Of a stretch of DNA of 64,000 bases, positions 1 through 7,520 are shown piece after piece (position 1 is the stretch's first letter; every line of letters begins with the position of its first letter). The position numbers and the translations under genes are program-made. The stretch is from positions 62,001 through 126,000 of the forward strand of contig NZ_JAGENB010000002.1 of assembly GCF_019991125.1 (NCBI RefSeq), in the 5' to 3' direction. The notes under the pieces are model-generated. The model ran no database searches and was not told where the DNA came from. It saw only the letters and a list, made by a program, of their open reading frames with translations. The stretch comes from Phyllobacterium calauticae. Its GTDB lineage: Bacteria > Pseudomonadota > Alphaproteobacteria > Rhizobiales > Rhizobiaceae.

Positions 1-1
1 C

Positions 2-382
2 GAGATGTGCCAGAACCGCATCATGTTCAAGCAGTTCATCGCCGAAGGCGCCATCGATGTGGTGCAGATCGATTCGTGCCGGATGGGCGGCCTCAATGAA
101 GTGCTGGCCGTGCTGCTGATCGCGGCGAAATACGGATTGCCCGTCTGGCCGCATGCGGGCGGTGTCGGCCTGTGCGAATATGTGCAGCATCTGTCGATGA
201 TCGACTATATCGCCGTGTCGGGCACGAAGGAGGGCCGGGTGATCGAATATGTCGACCACCTGCATGAGCATTTTGTCGATCCCTGCCATATCCGGGATGC
301 CGCCTATATGCCGCCGTCGCTGCCGGGTTTCTCGATTGAAATGAAACAGGCGTCGATCGAGGAATATCTCCACCGGCCATAG
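2..382 (+). CDS. L-fuconate dehydratase, C-terminal part (cut by window edge)
   Basis: The frame is open from the first bases, so the gene starts outside the window; about 126 C-terminal residues are seen. They carry the end of an enolase-superfamily barrel: a VVQIDSCRMGG strand, then HAGGVGLCEY, whose His and Glu sit where mandelate-racemase/muconate-lactonizing enzymes keep catalytic residues. This pattern is typical of L-fuconate dehydratase, which converts L-fuconate to 2-keto-3-deoxy-L-fuconate in non-phosphorylative fucose breakdown. The substrate is inferred from these motifs only; another sugar-acid dehydratase of the same subgroup is possible. The next gene follows after about 80 bases. 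Confidence 0.75.
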   Translation, partial: EMCQNRIMFKQFIAEGAIDVVQIDSCRMGGLNEVLAVLLIAAKYGLPVWPHAGGVGLCEYVQHLSMIDYIAVSGTKEGRVIEYVDHLHEHFVDPCHIRDAAYMPPSLPGFSIEMKQASIEEYLHRP

Positions 383-462
383 GAAAAGGGGCGGGGCTTC
401 ATCAGTCTGACAAAGAGCTGTCCTATGGCGATTGCATCGTCTTCTTTCGTCACGGGGTTCCC

Positions 463-1173
463 ATGCTCGACCTGATCAAGCCTTCGCTTGCCCGCTTTGC
501 CGCCAGCCTGCACCCGGAACCGCCGGTGCATCTCGGCCGGCGCTACAACAGCGCGGGCGTCTTTCAGCCGGAACCCGGCAATACGGTGGTCTGCCATCTG
601 GTGAAGGGGTCCGAGTCGGAAGCCTCGGTCATTGCCGTGCGCGACCGGATGCTGGCGATGCCCGATGCCGGGCAGCTGGCCTTTACCCCCGTCTCCAGCC
701 TGCACATGACGCTGTTTCAGGGCATTATCGAATATCGCCGCCGCCCGTCCTATTGGCCGGATGATGTTCCGCTGGAGACAAGCATCGACGACATGACGCG
801 GCTTTATGTGGATCGCCTGCGGGATTTCGAGGGATGCGGGCCGTTCAACGTCGAGGTGATCGATGTCACGCCCGCAGGCCTGACGGTGGCGGGTGCGAGC
901 GAATATGACGAGCGGATCATGCGTGCCTGGCGCGACGAACTGGCCGTGCCGTTCGGTTACCGGCATCCTGATCACGACACCTATGTCTTCCACATCACGC
1001 TGGCCTATCCGATCGCGCGGTTCCCGGATGAAAGGCTCGGGGCCTGGCAGGAACTTCTGGATGATTGCCTAGCATTCATCCGGCGTGAATCGCCGGTCAT
1101 TGCGTTGAATCCGCCCGCATTGTGCAGTTTCGTCGATATGAATCATTTCGAGGAACTGGTGGTTCTGGATTGA
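463..1173 (+). CDS. DUF1868 protein of the 2H phosphoesterase fold
   Basis: 236 residues. Two HxT motifs are visible: SLHMTLFQG near residue 87 and FHITLAY near residue 174. Paired HxT motifs define the 2H phosphoesterase superfamily, which acts on cyclic phosphodiesters or RNA ends. The overall sequence fits the DUF1868 family, whose substrate is not known to me. No signal peptide is seen, so it is probably cytoplasmic. It follows the fuconate dehydratase gene on the same strand, but nothing in its sequence ties it to sugar metabolism. Confidence 0.75.
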   Translation: MLDLIKPSLARFAASLHPEPPVHLGRRYNSAGVFQPEPGNTVVCHLVKGSESEASVIAVRDRMLAMPDAGQLAFTPVSSLHMTLFQGIIEYRRRPSYWPDDVPLETSIDDMTRLYVDRLRDFEGCGPFNVEVIDVTPAGLTVAGASEYDERIMRAWRDELAVPFGYRHPDHDTYVFHITLAYPIARFPDERLGAWQELLDDCLAFIRRESPVIALNPPALCSFVDMNHFEELVVLD

Positions 1174-1269
1174 ACCAGAGGCCGTTTGATCGCCAATCTG
1201 CGACATAGTGTACACGCGCCCGGCGTGTCGTCTTACGTAAATGCGATGTCGTTTCCGCACCTATTCTTT

Positions 1270-1510
1270 TTGGGTGCCGGATGCTTTTATCGGGGCACTT
1301 GAGGTGCCGCTTTTCTAGGGAAGCGGAGAATTGGGAAGCCGGTCGGAAACCCGGCGCTGCCCCCGCAACGGTAGTGGAGTGAAACACGGCATAACAGCCA
1401 CTGGGTCACAACCCCGGGAAGGCGTCGTGACAGCCGATACGGCAACTCCAGAGCCCGGAAACCAGCCTCGGTACTGAAAACCGACTGATCGCGGTGGGCG
1501 ATCAAGGAGC
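1270..1510 (+). promoter_or_regulatory. Cobalamin (AdoCbl) riboswitch upstream of gbcA
   Basis: The leader holds the conserved cobalamin riboswitch elements in order: GGTGCC near 1274, the B12-box core CTGCCCCCGCAACGGTA at 1357-1373, GCCACTGGG near 1397, GGGAAGGCG near 1414, and GAGCCCGGAAACCAGCC at 1451-1467. A further hairpin (TGATCGC/GCGATCA, about 1487-1504) lies just before an AAGGAG, a possible expression platform. Such elements normally switch downstream expression off when coenzyme B12 is plentiful. The first gene downstream is the Rieske demethylase gbcA, which itself does not use B12. Confidence 0.92.
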
Positions 1511-1609
1511 ATGATTCTGTGCGGGCATCAGCCGGTGGCTGGCCGTACAGGCGTTCTTCCTCCGTCACCACCAGTCAGTTCTTTCGCAACATCGAGGCGA
1601 GGACACGAC

Positions 1610-2854
1610 ATGGATATACGCAACGAACTGCTCCGGAACCTGAGAAACCGGAAACCCGGCTACGGCCTTGAACAGTCTTTCTATTCCGATCCGGATTATT
1701 TCCGGCTGGATATGGAGAACATCTTTTATCGCGACTGGCTGTTTATCGGCCATGATTGCGAAGTCGCCAAGCCCGGCAACTTCTTCACGGTGCAGGTCGG
1801 CGACTATCCCGTGGTCATCGTGCGCGACCGCCAGGGCCAGATCCGGGCCTTTCACAATTCCTGCCGCCATCGCGGCTCGCGCGTCTGCTCGGCCGAGCGC
1901 GGCACGTCGGCCAAGCTCGTCTGCCCCTATCACCAGTGGACCTACGAGCTTGACGGTCGCCTGCTGTTCGCCCGCCAGATGGGCGATGATTTCGACGCCA
2001 GCCAGCACAGCCTGAAGCCGGTGCAGTGCGAAAGCGCCGGCGGTTACATCTTCATCTGCCTGGCGCAGAATCCTGTCGATTTCAGTGCAACGCGCGCACT
2101 GATCGAACCCTATCTCGCGCCGCACCACCTCACCGAAACCAAGGTCGCCTATCAGAGCACCATCGTCGAAAAGGGCAACTGGAAGCTGGTTTGGGAAAAC
2201 AACCGCGAGTGCTATCACTGCGTGGCCAATCATCCCGAGCTGTGCAAGACCTTTCCGGAAGCGCCGAGCGTGAGCGGTGTCCAGGGCGCCGCAGACGATC
2301 CGGAAATTGCTGCCCACTGGCAGCGTTGCGAAGCGGCAGGCCTGCCCAGCATTTTCCGCATGTCCGATGACGGCCAGTACCGCGCCACCCGTGTGCCGCT
2401 GCTGCGCGATGCGGAAAGCTATACGATGAGCGGGCGCCGCGCCGTCGGCAAGCAGCTCAGCGACAGTGTCAACGAGAAGCAGATCGGCTCGCTGCTGCTG
2501 TTCCATTACCCGACCACCTGGAACCATATCCTCGGCGACCATGCGATTTCCTTCCGCGTGCTGCCGCTCGGCCCGGATGAAACGCAGGTCACCACCAAAT
2601 GGCTGGTGCACAAGGATGCGGTTGAGGGCGTGGATTACACCATCGAAGAACTGACGCATGTCTGGCTCGAGACCAATGACCAGGACCGCCGGATCGTCGA
2701 GGAAAACGCCTTCGGCATCCGCTCGCCCGCCTACGAGCCCGGCCCCTATTCGCCCGAGCATGAAGGCGGCGTGCTGCAATTCCTCGAATGGTATTGCAGG
2801 TTCATGGAAGAGCGTCTCTCCGGCGGCGATACGCGGCTCAGCAAGGTAGCATAG
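1610..2854 (+). CDS. gbcA: Rieske non-heme iron oxygenase, glycine betaine demethylase subunit A
   Basis: 414 residues. The N-terminal Rieske domain shows Cys85-x-His87 and Cys105-x2-His108 for the [2Fe-2S] cluster. The C-terminal oxygenase domain has ECYHCVANH, with His203 and His208 as likely ligands of the catalytic iron. The sequence best fits GbcA, which with GbcB oxidatively N-demethylates glycine betaine to dimethylglycine and formaldehyde; stachydrine or carnitine demethylases are related alternatives. I chose the ATG after GAGGCGAGG; an in-frame ATG at 1511 has its AAGGAG only one base away and would add 33 unusual residues. gbcB follows after 7 bases, and a cobalamin riboswitch precedes the pair. 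Confidence 0.85.
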   Translation: MDIRNELLRNLRNRKPGYGLEQSFYSDPDYFRLDMENIFYRDWLFIGHDCEVAKPGNFFTVQVGDYPVVIVRDRQGQIRAFHNSCRHRGSRVCSAERGTSAKLVCPYHQWTYELDGRLLFARQMGDDFDASQHSLKPVQCESAGGYIFICLAQNPVDFSATRALIEPYLAPHHLTETKVAYQSTIVEKGNWKLVWENNRECYHCVANHPELCKTFPEAPSVSGVQGAADDPEIAAHWQRCEAAGLPSIFRMSDDGQYRATRVPLLRDAESYTMSGRRAVGKQLSDSVNEKQIGSLLLFHYPTTWNHILGDHAISFRVLPLGPDETQVTTKWLVHKDAVEGVDYTIEELTHVWLETNDQDRRIVEENAFGIRSPAYEPGPYSPEHEGGVLQFLEWYCRFMEERLSGGDTRLSKVA

Positions 2855-2861
2855 GTACACA

Positions 2862-3953
2862 ATGAACATGGGCGTTCCTCAGTCTTACCCGCACCTCGAC
2901 CAGATGCAGCCATGGAATGACCGGTTGCATCTGCTGGAGTGTCTGTCGATCATCGAGGAAGCGCCGAATGTGAAGACCTTCACATTCCGTTCCGACAACC
3001 AGAACTGGTTCCGCTATGAGCCGGGCCAGTTCATGACCTTCGAGCTGCCGGTGCAGCCCGAAGCCGTCCTGCGCACCTATACGCTCTCCTCCAGCCCGTC
3101 ACGGCCCTTCACCATCGCCGTGACGGTCAAGGCGCAGGAGAACAGCATCGGCACCCGCTGGATGCTGGATCACCTGACCCCCGGCATGCGGCTGAAGGCC
3201 TTCGGTCCGCTCGGCGATTTCTCCATGCGCAGGCATCCGGGGGAAAAGTACCTGTTCATCTCGGCCGGGTCCGGCATCACGCCGATGATGTCGATGACCC
3301 GCTGGATGCATGATTGCGCCCCGCAGAGCGATATCAGCTTCGTCACCTGCGCCCGCCGGCCCAGCGACATCATTTTCCGCCGGGAACTGGAATATCTGAC
3401 AAACTGCATGCCCAACCTGAAACTGTCGTTCCTGATCAAGGAACACGAGATGGGGCAGGTGTGGACCGGTATCCGCGGGCGGCTGGAAGCGCCCAAGCTG
3501 CCGCTGCTGTCGCCCGATTTCAAGGACAGGACGATCTTCTGCTGCGGTCCGGAAGGTTTCATGCGCGATGTGCGCGGTATGCTCGAAGCCAGCGGTTTCG
3601 ACATGGCGCACTATCATCAGGAAAGCTTTGGCCCGGCCGCCGAGCCCGTTCTGCCCGCCTTCGATGTGATGTCCACCGACGCCGTGGAAGCGTCGGCGAC
3701 GATCACATTTTCCATGTCGGGCATGGATGTGCCCTGCATGCCGGGCGATACGATCCTCAAGGCGGCGCGCGGCGCCGGTATCCGCATTGCGGCGGCCTGC
3801 GAATCCGGCCTGTGCGGCACGTGCAAGGTGATGAAACTCTCGGGCAAGTCCGAGATGGATCACAATGGCGGTATCCTCGACGAGGAAATCGACGAGGGAT
3901 TTGTCCTTGCCTGCTGCACCAAGCCACTCGGCAATGTGGAGATCGAAGCCTGA
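2862..3953 (+). CDS. gbcB: Glycine betaine demethylase reductase subunit B (FAD, NAD(P)H, 2Fe-2S)
   Basis: 363 residues. The N-terminal half is a ferredoxin-reductase module: the flavin motif RTYTLSS near residue 71 and the nucleotide-binding SAGSGITPM near residue 134. A C-terminal plant-type ferredoxin domain has Cys313, Cys318, Cys321 and Cys351 or 352. This layout passes electrons from NAD(P)H through FAD and the 2Fe-2S cluster to the Rieske oxygenase encoded just upstream. The 7-base spacing to gbcA indicates one transcript under the same riboswitch. Purely structural paralogues (vanillate or phthalate-type reductases) share the layout, so the substrate assignment depends on gbcA. Confidence 0.85.
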   Translation: MNMGVPQSYPHLDQMQPWNDRLHLLECLSIIEEAPNVKTFTFRSDNQNWFRYEPGQFMTFELPVQPEAVLRTYTLSSSPSRPFTIAVTVKAQENSIGTRWMLDHLTPGMRLKAFGPLGDFSMRRHPGEKYLFISAGSGITPMMSMTRWMHDCAPQSDISFVTCARRPSDIIFRRELEYLTNCMPNLKLSFLIKEHEMGQVWTGIRGRLEAPKLPLLSPDFKDRTIFCCGPEGFMRDVRGMLEASGFDMAHYHQESFGPAAEPVLPAFDVMSTDAVEASATITFSMSGMDVPCMPGDTILKAARGAGIRIAAACESGLCGTCKVMKLSGKSEMDHNGGILDEEIDEGFVLACCTKPLGNVEIEA

Positions 3954-4025
3954 GTGCCGCCTTTTGAGCTATTCTCCGTTCTGATACGCAAGCAAAATCC
4001 GGCGGGGAAGGCTGGCATTGCCACT

Positions 4026-4151
4026 GTGCGTGGTTCGACAAGCTCACCATGAGGGAGAGGGTTGGGCTGCAATGCTTAGTCACAAGGATTGCAGCATATG
4101 ACTCCCTGAAGTCCTCACTCTCCCTCATGGTGAGCTTGTCGAACCACGCAC
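4026..4151. repeat. Intergenic palindromic repeat, copy 1
   Basis: Perfect 34-base inverted arms (4026-4059 and 4118-4151) starting GTGCGTGGTTCGACAAGCTC flank a loop of about 58 bases. It lies between the convergent gbcB and purU genes and could fold into a long hairpin. The same arm sequence recurs at 25331-25455. This is the form of a dispersed REP/MITE-like intergenic element; no transposase gene is seen. Confidence 0.85.
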
Positions 4152-4177
4152 CACGCACCCTTAAAAAATACCTGTGC

Positions 4178-5074
4178 TTAGAACACCACGGTCTTGTGCC
4201 CATTGAGCATGACGCGGGATTCGAGGTGCTTCTTGACGGCGCGGGCGAGCACCCGGCTCTCGATATCGCGGCCGGTGGCGACAAAGTCCTCGGCGCTCAT
4301 GGCATGGCTGACCCGCTCGGTCTCCTGCTCGATGATCGGGCCCTCGTCGAGGTCGGGCGTGACATAATGCGCCGTCGCGCCGATCAGCTTCACCCCGCGC
4401 TCGAACGCCTGGTGATAGGGCTTTGCCCCCTTGAAGCTCGGCAGGAACGAATGGTGGATGTTGATCACCTTGCCGAACAGCCGCTTCGACAGAGTGTCCG
4501 ACAGCACCTGCATGTAGCGGGCGAGGATGACGAGATCGGCGCCGGTGTCCTTGACGATCTTCAGCAGCGCCTCCTCCTGCGCCGTCTTGTTGTCTTTCGA
4601 CACGGGCAGCACATGATAGGGGATGCCCTCATGCTCGGCAAAGCGGCGGCTGTCCTCGTGGTTGGAGACGATGGCGGCCACTTCCGCATCGAGCCAGCCG
4701 ACCTTGATCTGGTAGAACAGGTGCAAGAGCGCATGGTCGAACTTCGACACCATGATGACGATCTTCGGCTTCTTGGCCTGGTCGATCAGCGTGGTCTTCA
4801 TGCCGAAGCGCTCGATGGCGGGTTTCAGCGCCCGCTCGACATCGTCCTTGGAGGTGCTTTCTGAGGCGGCAAAGGCGATGCGCATGAAGAAGCGGTTGGT
4901 CTGGCGGTCCCAGAACTGGTTGCTCTCGGCGATATTGGCATCCAGCGCCGCCAGCTCCGTCGTCACCGATGCCACGATCCCTGGCTTGTCTTCGCACGAC
5001 AGGGTGAGGACGAAACCGTGCGCATAATCAGAGGGCTGACGGGTTACGGGCGAGGTGGGGGACTGATGATCCAT
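4178..5074 (-). CDS. purU: Formyltetrahydrofolate deformylase
   Basis: 298 residues. An N-terminal ACT domain (VLTLSCEDKPGIVASVT, about residues 21-37) precedes a formyltransferase-like domain with the NIHHSFLPSFKGAKPY signature and the downstream catalytic Asp in TPDLDEGPI. PurU hydrolyses 10-formyl-THF to formate and free THF, restoring the folate pool. The start chosen (MDHQSP) lies 4 bases after the stop of the PanB-like gene and is preceded by CTGGAG, so it appears translationally linked. As the last gene of the mocDEF operon it could drain C1 units made when a methyl ether is oxidised to formaldehyde; that role is inference. Confidence 0.93.
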   Translation of the reverse strand: MDHQSPTSPVTRQPSDYAHGFVLTLSCEDKPGIVASVTTELAALDANIAESNQFWDRQTNRFFMRIAFAASESTSKDDVERALKPAIERFGMKTTLIDQAKKPKIVIMVSKFDHALLHLFYQIKVGWLDAEVAAIVSNHEDSRRFAEHEGIPYHVLPVSKDNKTAQEEALLKIVKDTGADLVILARYMQVLSDTLSKRLFGKVINIHHSFLPSFKGAKPYHQAFERGVKLIGATAHYVTPDLDEGPIIEQETERVSHAMSAEDFVATGRDIESRVLARAVKKHLESRVMLNGHKTVVF

Positions 5075-5078
5075 CGGT

Positions 5079-5876
5079 TCAAACTCCAGGAAGCTCTTTG
5101 AGAAAACGGTCCAGTTCGTCATGCGGAATTCCAACCACATGTTCGGCTGCCGGATAGTTTTTTGCGTGCACGTCTGCGACAAACTCGGAAAAGGCTGCGA
5201 CCCTTTCCTGCTGCAGGCGGTCATATTCGGCGGAAAAGTTGCGGTAGGTCTTGGCATGGCGCGGATAATGGCCGCGGTTCGATCCAAGAATATCCTCGGC
5301 GAAGAGATATTGCGCATCGCAGCCGGCGCCTGCGCCCATGGAAATCATGAACAGCGAGGTGCGCTCGGAAATGGCGGTTGCAACCGCCACCGGCACCACC
5401 TCGATCTCGGCGGCAAACGCCCCGGCCTCTTCCAGCGCCTTGGTCTGGCGCCAGATGTCGAGCGCGCTTTGCGCCGTCTTGCCGACAGCTTTGAAGCCGC
5501 CGGTCCAGGTCGCCTTTGACGGGATCAGGCCAACATGGCCGCAGACAGGAATGCCTTCATCGCGCATGCGCCGGATCGTCGACAGGCTGGCCGCGCAATA
5601 GACCGCATCGCCGCCCGCATGCAAGGCGGAAAAGGCGGCACGCACATAATCCTCCGCCGTGACGAAATCGCCGTATTCAAGGCCGGGTATGGTGAAACAG
5701 GATGGCGCCGCATCGCGGAAAGCGGGAGAGAGCAGCGCCGGCCGCACGGAAAGAATATCGACCCGCGCGCGCTCGGCGGCCTCCGCTTCCTCAAGCGTTT
5801 CGACCCGCAGCATGGTCAGCTGGCGACGACCTTTCATTGCAAGAATATCTGCCACCGTGGGGCGTTTGCTGGTCAT
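5079..5876 (-). CDS. PanB-fold protein lacking the usual metal ligands
   Basis: 265 residues. The middle and C-terminal parts clearly match ketopantoate hydroxymethyltransferase (PanB): VCGHVGLIP near 111, FKAVGKT near 128, EVVPV with Glu159 and SMGAGAG near 176. PanB moves a C1 unit between 5,10-methylene-THF and 2-oxoisovalerate. By my alignment, three PanB metal-site acids (GDS, the AD of ADLPF, the E of KIEGG) read as Pro46, Gly65 and Ala95, and the nearby Lys as Tyr93; Glu159 is kept. So this is probably not a normal PanB and may use another acceptor or be non-catalytic. No panC is nearby. It sits 16 bases after mocF and 4 before purU. Confidence 0.7.
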   Translation of the reverse strand: MTSKRPTVADILAMKGRRQLTMLRVETLEEAEAAERARVDILSVRPALLSPAFRDAAPSCFTIPGLEYGDFVTAEDYVRAAFSALHAGGDAVYCAASLSTIRRMRDEGIPVCGHVGLIPSKATWTGGFKAVGKTAQSALDIWRQTKALEEAGAFAAEIEVVPVAVATAISERTSLFMISMGAGAGCDAQYLFAEDILGSNRGHYPRHAKTYRNFSAEYDRLQQERVAAFSEFVADVHAKNYPAAEHVVGIPHDELDRFLKELPGV

Positions 5877-5892
5877 GGTGTCTCCGTCCGTT

Positions 5893-7125
5893 TCAGGCTG
5901 CGAGCAGCGATTTGAGTTTGATGTCCGGGGCGGCGAGATGAGCCTGATCGGGACAGGCGGAGCGGGCAATCAGCATTTCCGCCAGCCGGATATCCCGGGC
6001 GACGCTGCTGCCGGGACCAATGCCGCTGGCAGCGACAAGGCGTCCATCCGCCGCGAGATGGAACAGGATGAACGCGCCATCGCCGAGATCCCGGCGGATT
6101 GTCCGGGCACCTTCGTCGGCAAGCCCGGCCACCTGCAGCCCCAACTCATACTGATCGGACCAGAACCACGGAACGGCGAGATGCGGCTCGCAAAGCCCAA
6201 GCATGTTGCGGGCGGCCAGCGTGCCCTGTTCCTGCGCATTGCGCCATGCTTCCAGCCGCACCTGGCGACCGTCATAGAGAGCAAGCGGAAACGCACAGCA
6301 ATCGCCGGCAGCAAAAATATCGGGGTCGCTCGTCTGCAGATGCGCATTGACGAGGATGCCATTGGCGGTTTCAAGACCGGCCGCCTCGGCGAGCGCCGTT
6401 ACCGGCAGGGCGCCGATGCCGATGACGGCGAGGTCTGCTTCAAGCTTTTCACCATCGGCTAGCGTGATGGTGACGCCAATGTCTTTGTCGGTGATTGCTG
6501 CAATGGCAACGCCGCAGCGGATGAGAACGCCTTCCTGCCGGTGACGTGCCGCGATGACTGCGGCGATTTCCTCCGGTACGCCGCGCATCAGAATGCGCGC
6601 CTGGGTTTCGAGCACCGTCACCACGGCGCCGCGCTGGCGCGCACTGGCCGCAAGTTCAAGGCCGATGAAGCCGCCGCCGACAATGACAATGCGCGCGCCC
6701 GGCTGAAGCTGCGCCCGGATGGCCAGCGCGTCGTCATAGCTGCGCAGACAGGCGCAATGCCTGCTTGCCGCCGCCAGCGGCAGCGGGCGGGGGACGGCAC
6801 CCGTCGCGAGCAGCAGCCGGTCATAGGCGAGACGATTGTCACCGGCAAGGATGACGTTCTTCGCTTCCCGGTCTATTCCAATCGCAGTCGTGCCGGCAAC
6901 GAAGCGGATATCCTGTTCGGCGAACCGGTCCTCTCCCGCGATGGTTCTGGCGAGGGGATGCTCCGGTGAAATCATGGTGTCCTTGGACAAAGGCGGCCGT
7001 TCATAGGGAAGGTGCTTTTCCGCGCCGATCAGCGTGACCGACCCGGCATATCCGTTCTCCCGCAGCGCAAAGGCGGCGCGGGCGCCGCATTCGCCGCCGC
7101 CGATGATGACCATACCGGCGGTCAT
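5893..7125 (-). CDS. mocF: FAD-dependent ferredoxin reductase of the rhizopine-type demethylase
   Basis: 410 residues. A GIGGGE-type FAD loop opens the protein (VIIGGGECGARAA, about 5-17), a second Rossmann motif IVIVGGGFIGLELAAS lies near 147, and the FAD motif DIFAAGDCC follows near 275. This is the rubredoxin/ferredoxin-NAD(P) reductase family of aromatic and alkane oxygenases. Together with the Rieske ferredoxin (2 bases upstream) and the membrane oxygenase it forms a MocDEF-like electron chain, NAD(P)H to FAD to 2Fe-2S to di-iron. The symbol follows the rhizopine genes of Sinorhizobium and is by context; sequence alone supports only the reductase family. Confidence 0.75.
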   Translation of the reverse strand: MTAGMVIIGGGECGARAAFALRENGYAGSVTLIGAEKHLPYERPPLSKDTMISPEHPLARTIAGEDRFAEQDIRFVAGTTAIGIDREAKNVILAGDNRLAYDRLLLATGAVPRPLPLAAASRHCACLRSYDDALAIRAQLQPGARIVIVGGGFIGLELAASARQRGAVVTVLETQARILMRGVPEEIAAVIAARHRQEGVLIRCGVAIAAITDKDIGVTITLADGEKLEADLAVIGIGALPVTALAEAAGLETANGILVNAHLQTSDPDIFAAGDCCAFPLALYDGRQVRLEAWRNAQEQGTLAARNMLGLCEPHLAVPWFWSDQYELGLQVAGLADEGARTIRRDLGDGAFILFHLAADGRLVAASGIGPGSSVARDIRLAEMLIARSACPDQAHLAAPDIKLKSLLAA

Positions 7126-7127
7126 CG

Positions 7128-7445
7128 TCAGGACGCCAGCTGGATGAGGACCTTGCCGGCCTCGACTTTCACCGGATAAGTCTTCAGGTTGACGCAGACC
7201 GGCGCGCCCTTGGCCTGGCCGGTCTTGTAGCTGAACCGGCCATTGTGCTTGGGGCACTCGATGATATCGTCCATGACAAGCCCGTCGGCCAGATGGACAT
7301 GCTCATGGGTGCAAAGCCCGTCGGTGGCGAAGAATTCGTCATCGGGGCTGCGATAGATCGCAAAGGTCCGGCCCGCGTGGTCGAAACGCATGACATCTTC
7401 CTCATCGATATCATCCGCCGTGCAGGCCTCAATCCAGTCGCTCAT
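7128..7445 (-). CDS. mocE: Rieske 2Fe-2S ferredoxin
   Basis: 105 residues, a single soluble Rieske domain: Cys45-x-His47 and Cys64-x2-His67 bind the cluster. The length and lack of other domains fit the small Rieske ferredoxins that shuttle electrons between a flavin reductase and an oxygenase. Here it lies between mocD and mocF, with only 2 bases to mocF. Start at MSDWIE chosen because GGAGGAAAGAG precedes it by a few bases. Confidence 0.82.
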   Translation of the reverse strand: MSDWIEACTADDIDEEDVMRFDHAGRTFAIYRSPDDEFFATDGLCTHEHVHLADGLVMDDIIECPKHNGRFSYKTGQAKGAPVCVNLKTYPVKVEAGKVLIQLAS

Positions 7446-7520
7446 GCTCTTTCCTCCCTTTGGCAGGAGCCGCACAGGCCCTGCTCATTGGTCTTCTTTG
7501 TAAGCAGTTTCTTACCAATT

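Noticed and set aside
1511-1609. N-terminal extension of gbcA or a leader peptide from the ATG at 1511
   Set aside because: AAGGAG is only one base from this ATG, the 33 extra residues look unlike the family, and the stretch overlaps the riboswitch expression platform. A leader role cannot be fully excluded.
1565-2869. 434-codon minus-strand frame across gbcA
   Set aside because: Mirror of the GbcA coding frame; no motif, no ribosome site, and gbcA has clear Rieske ligands.
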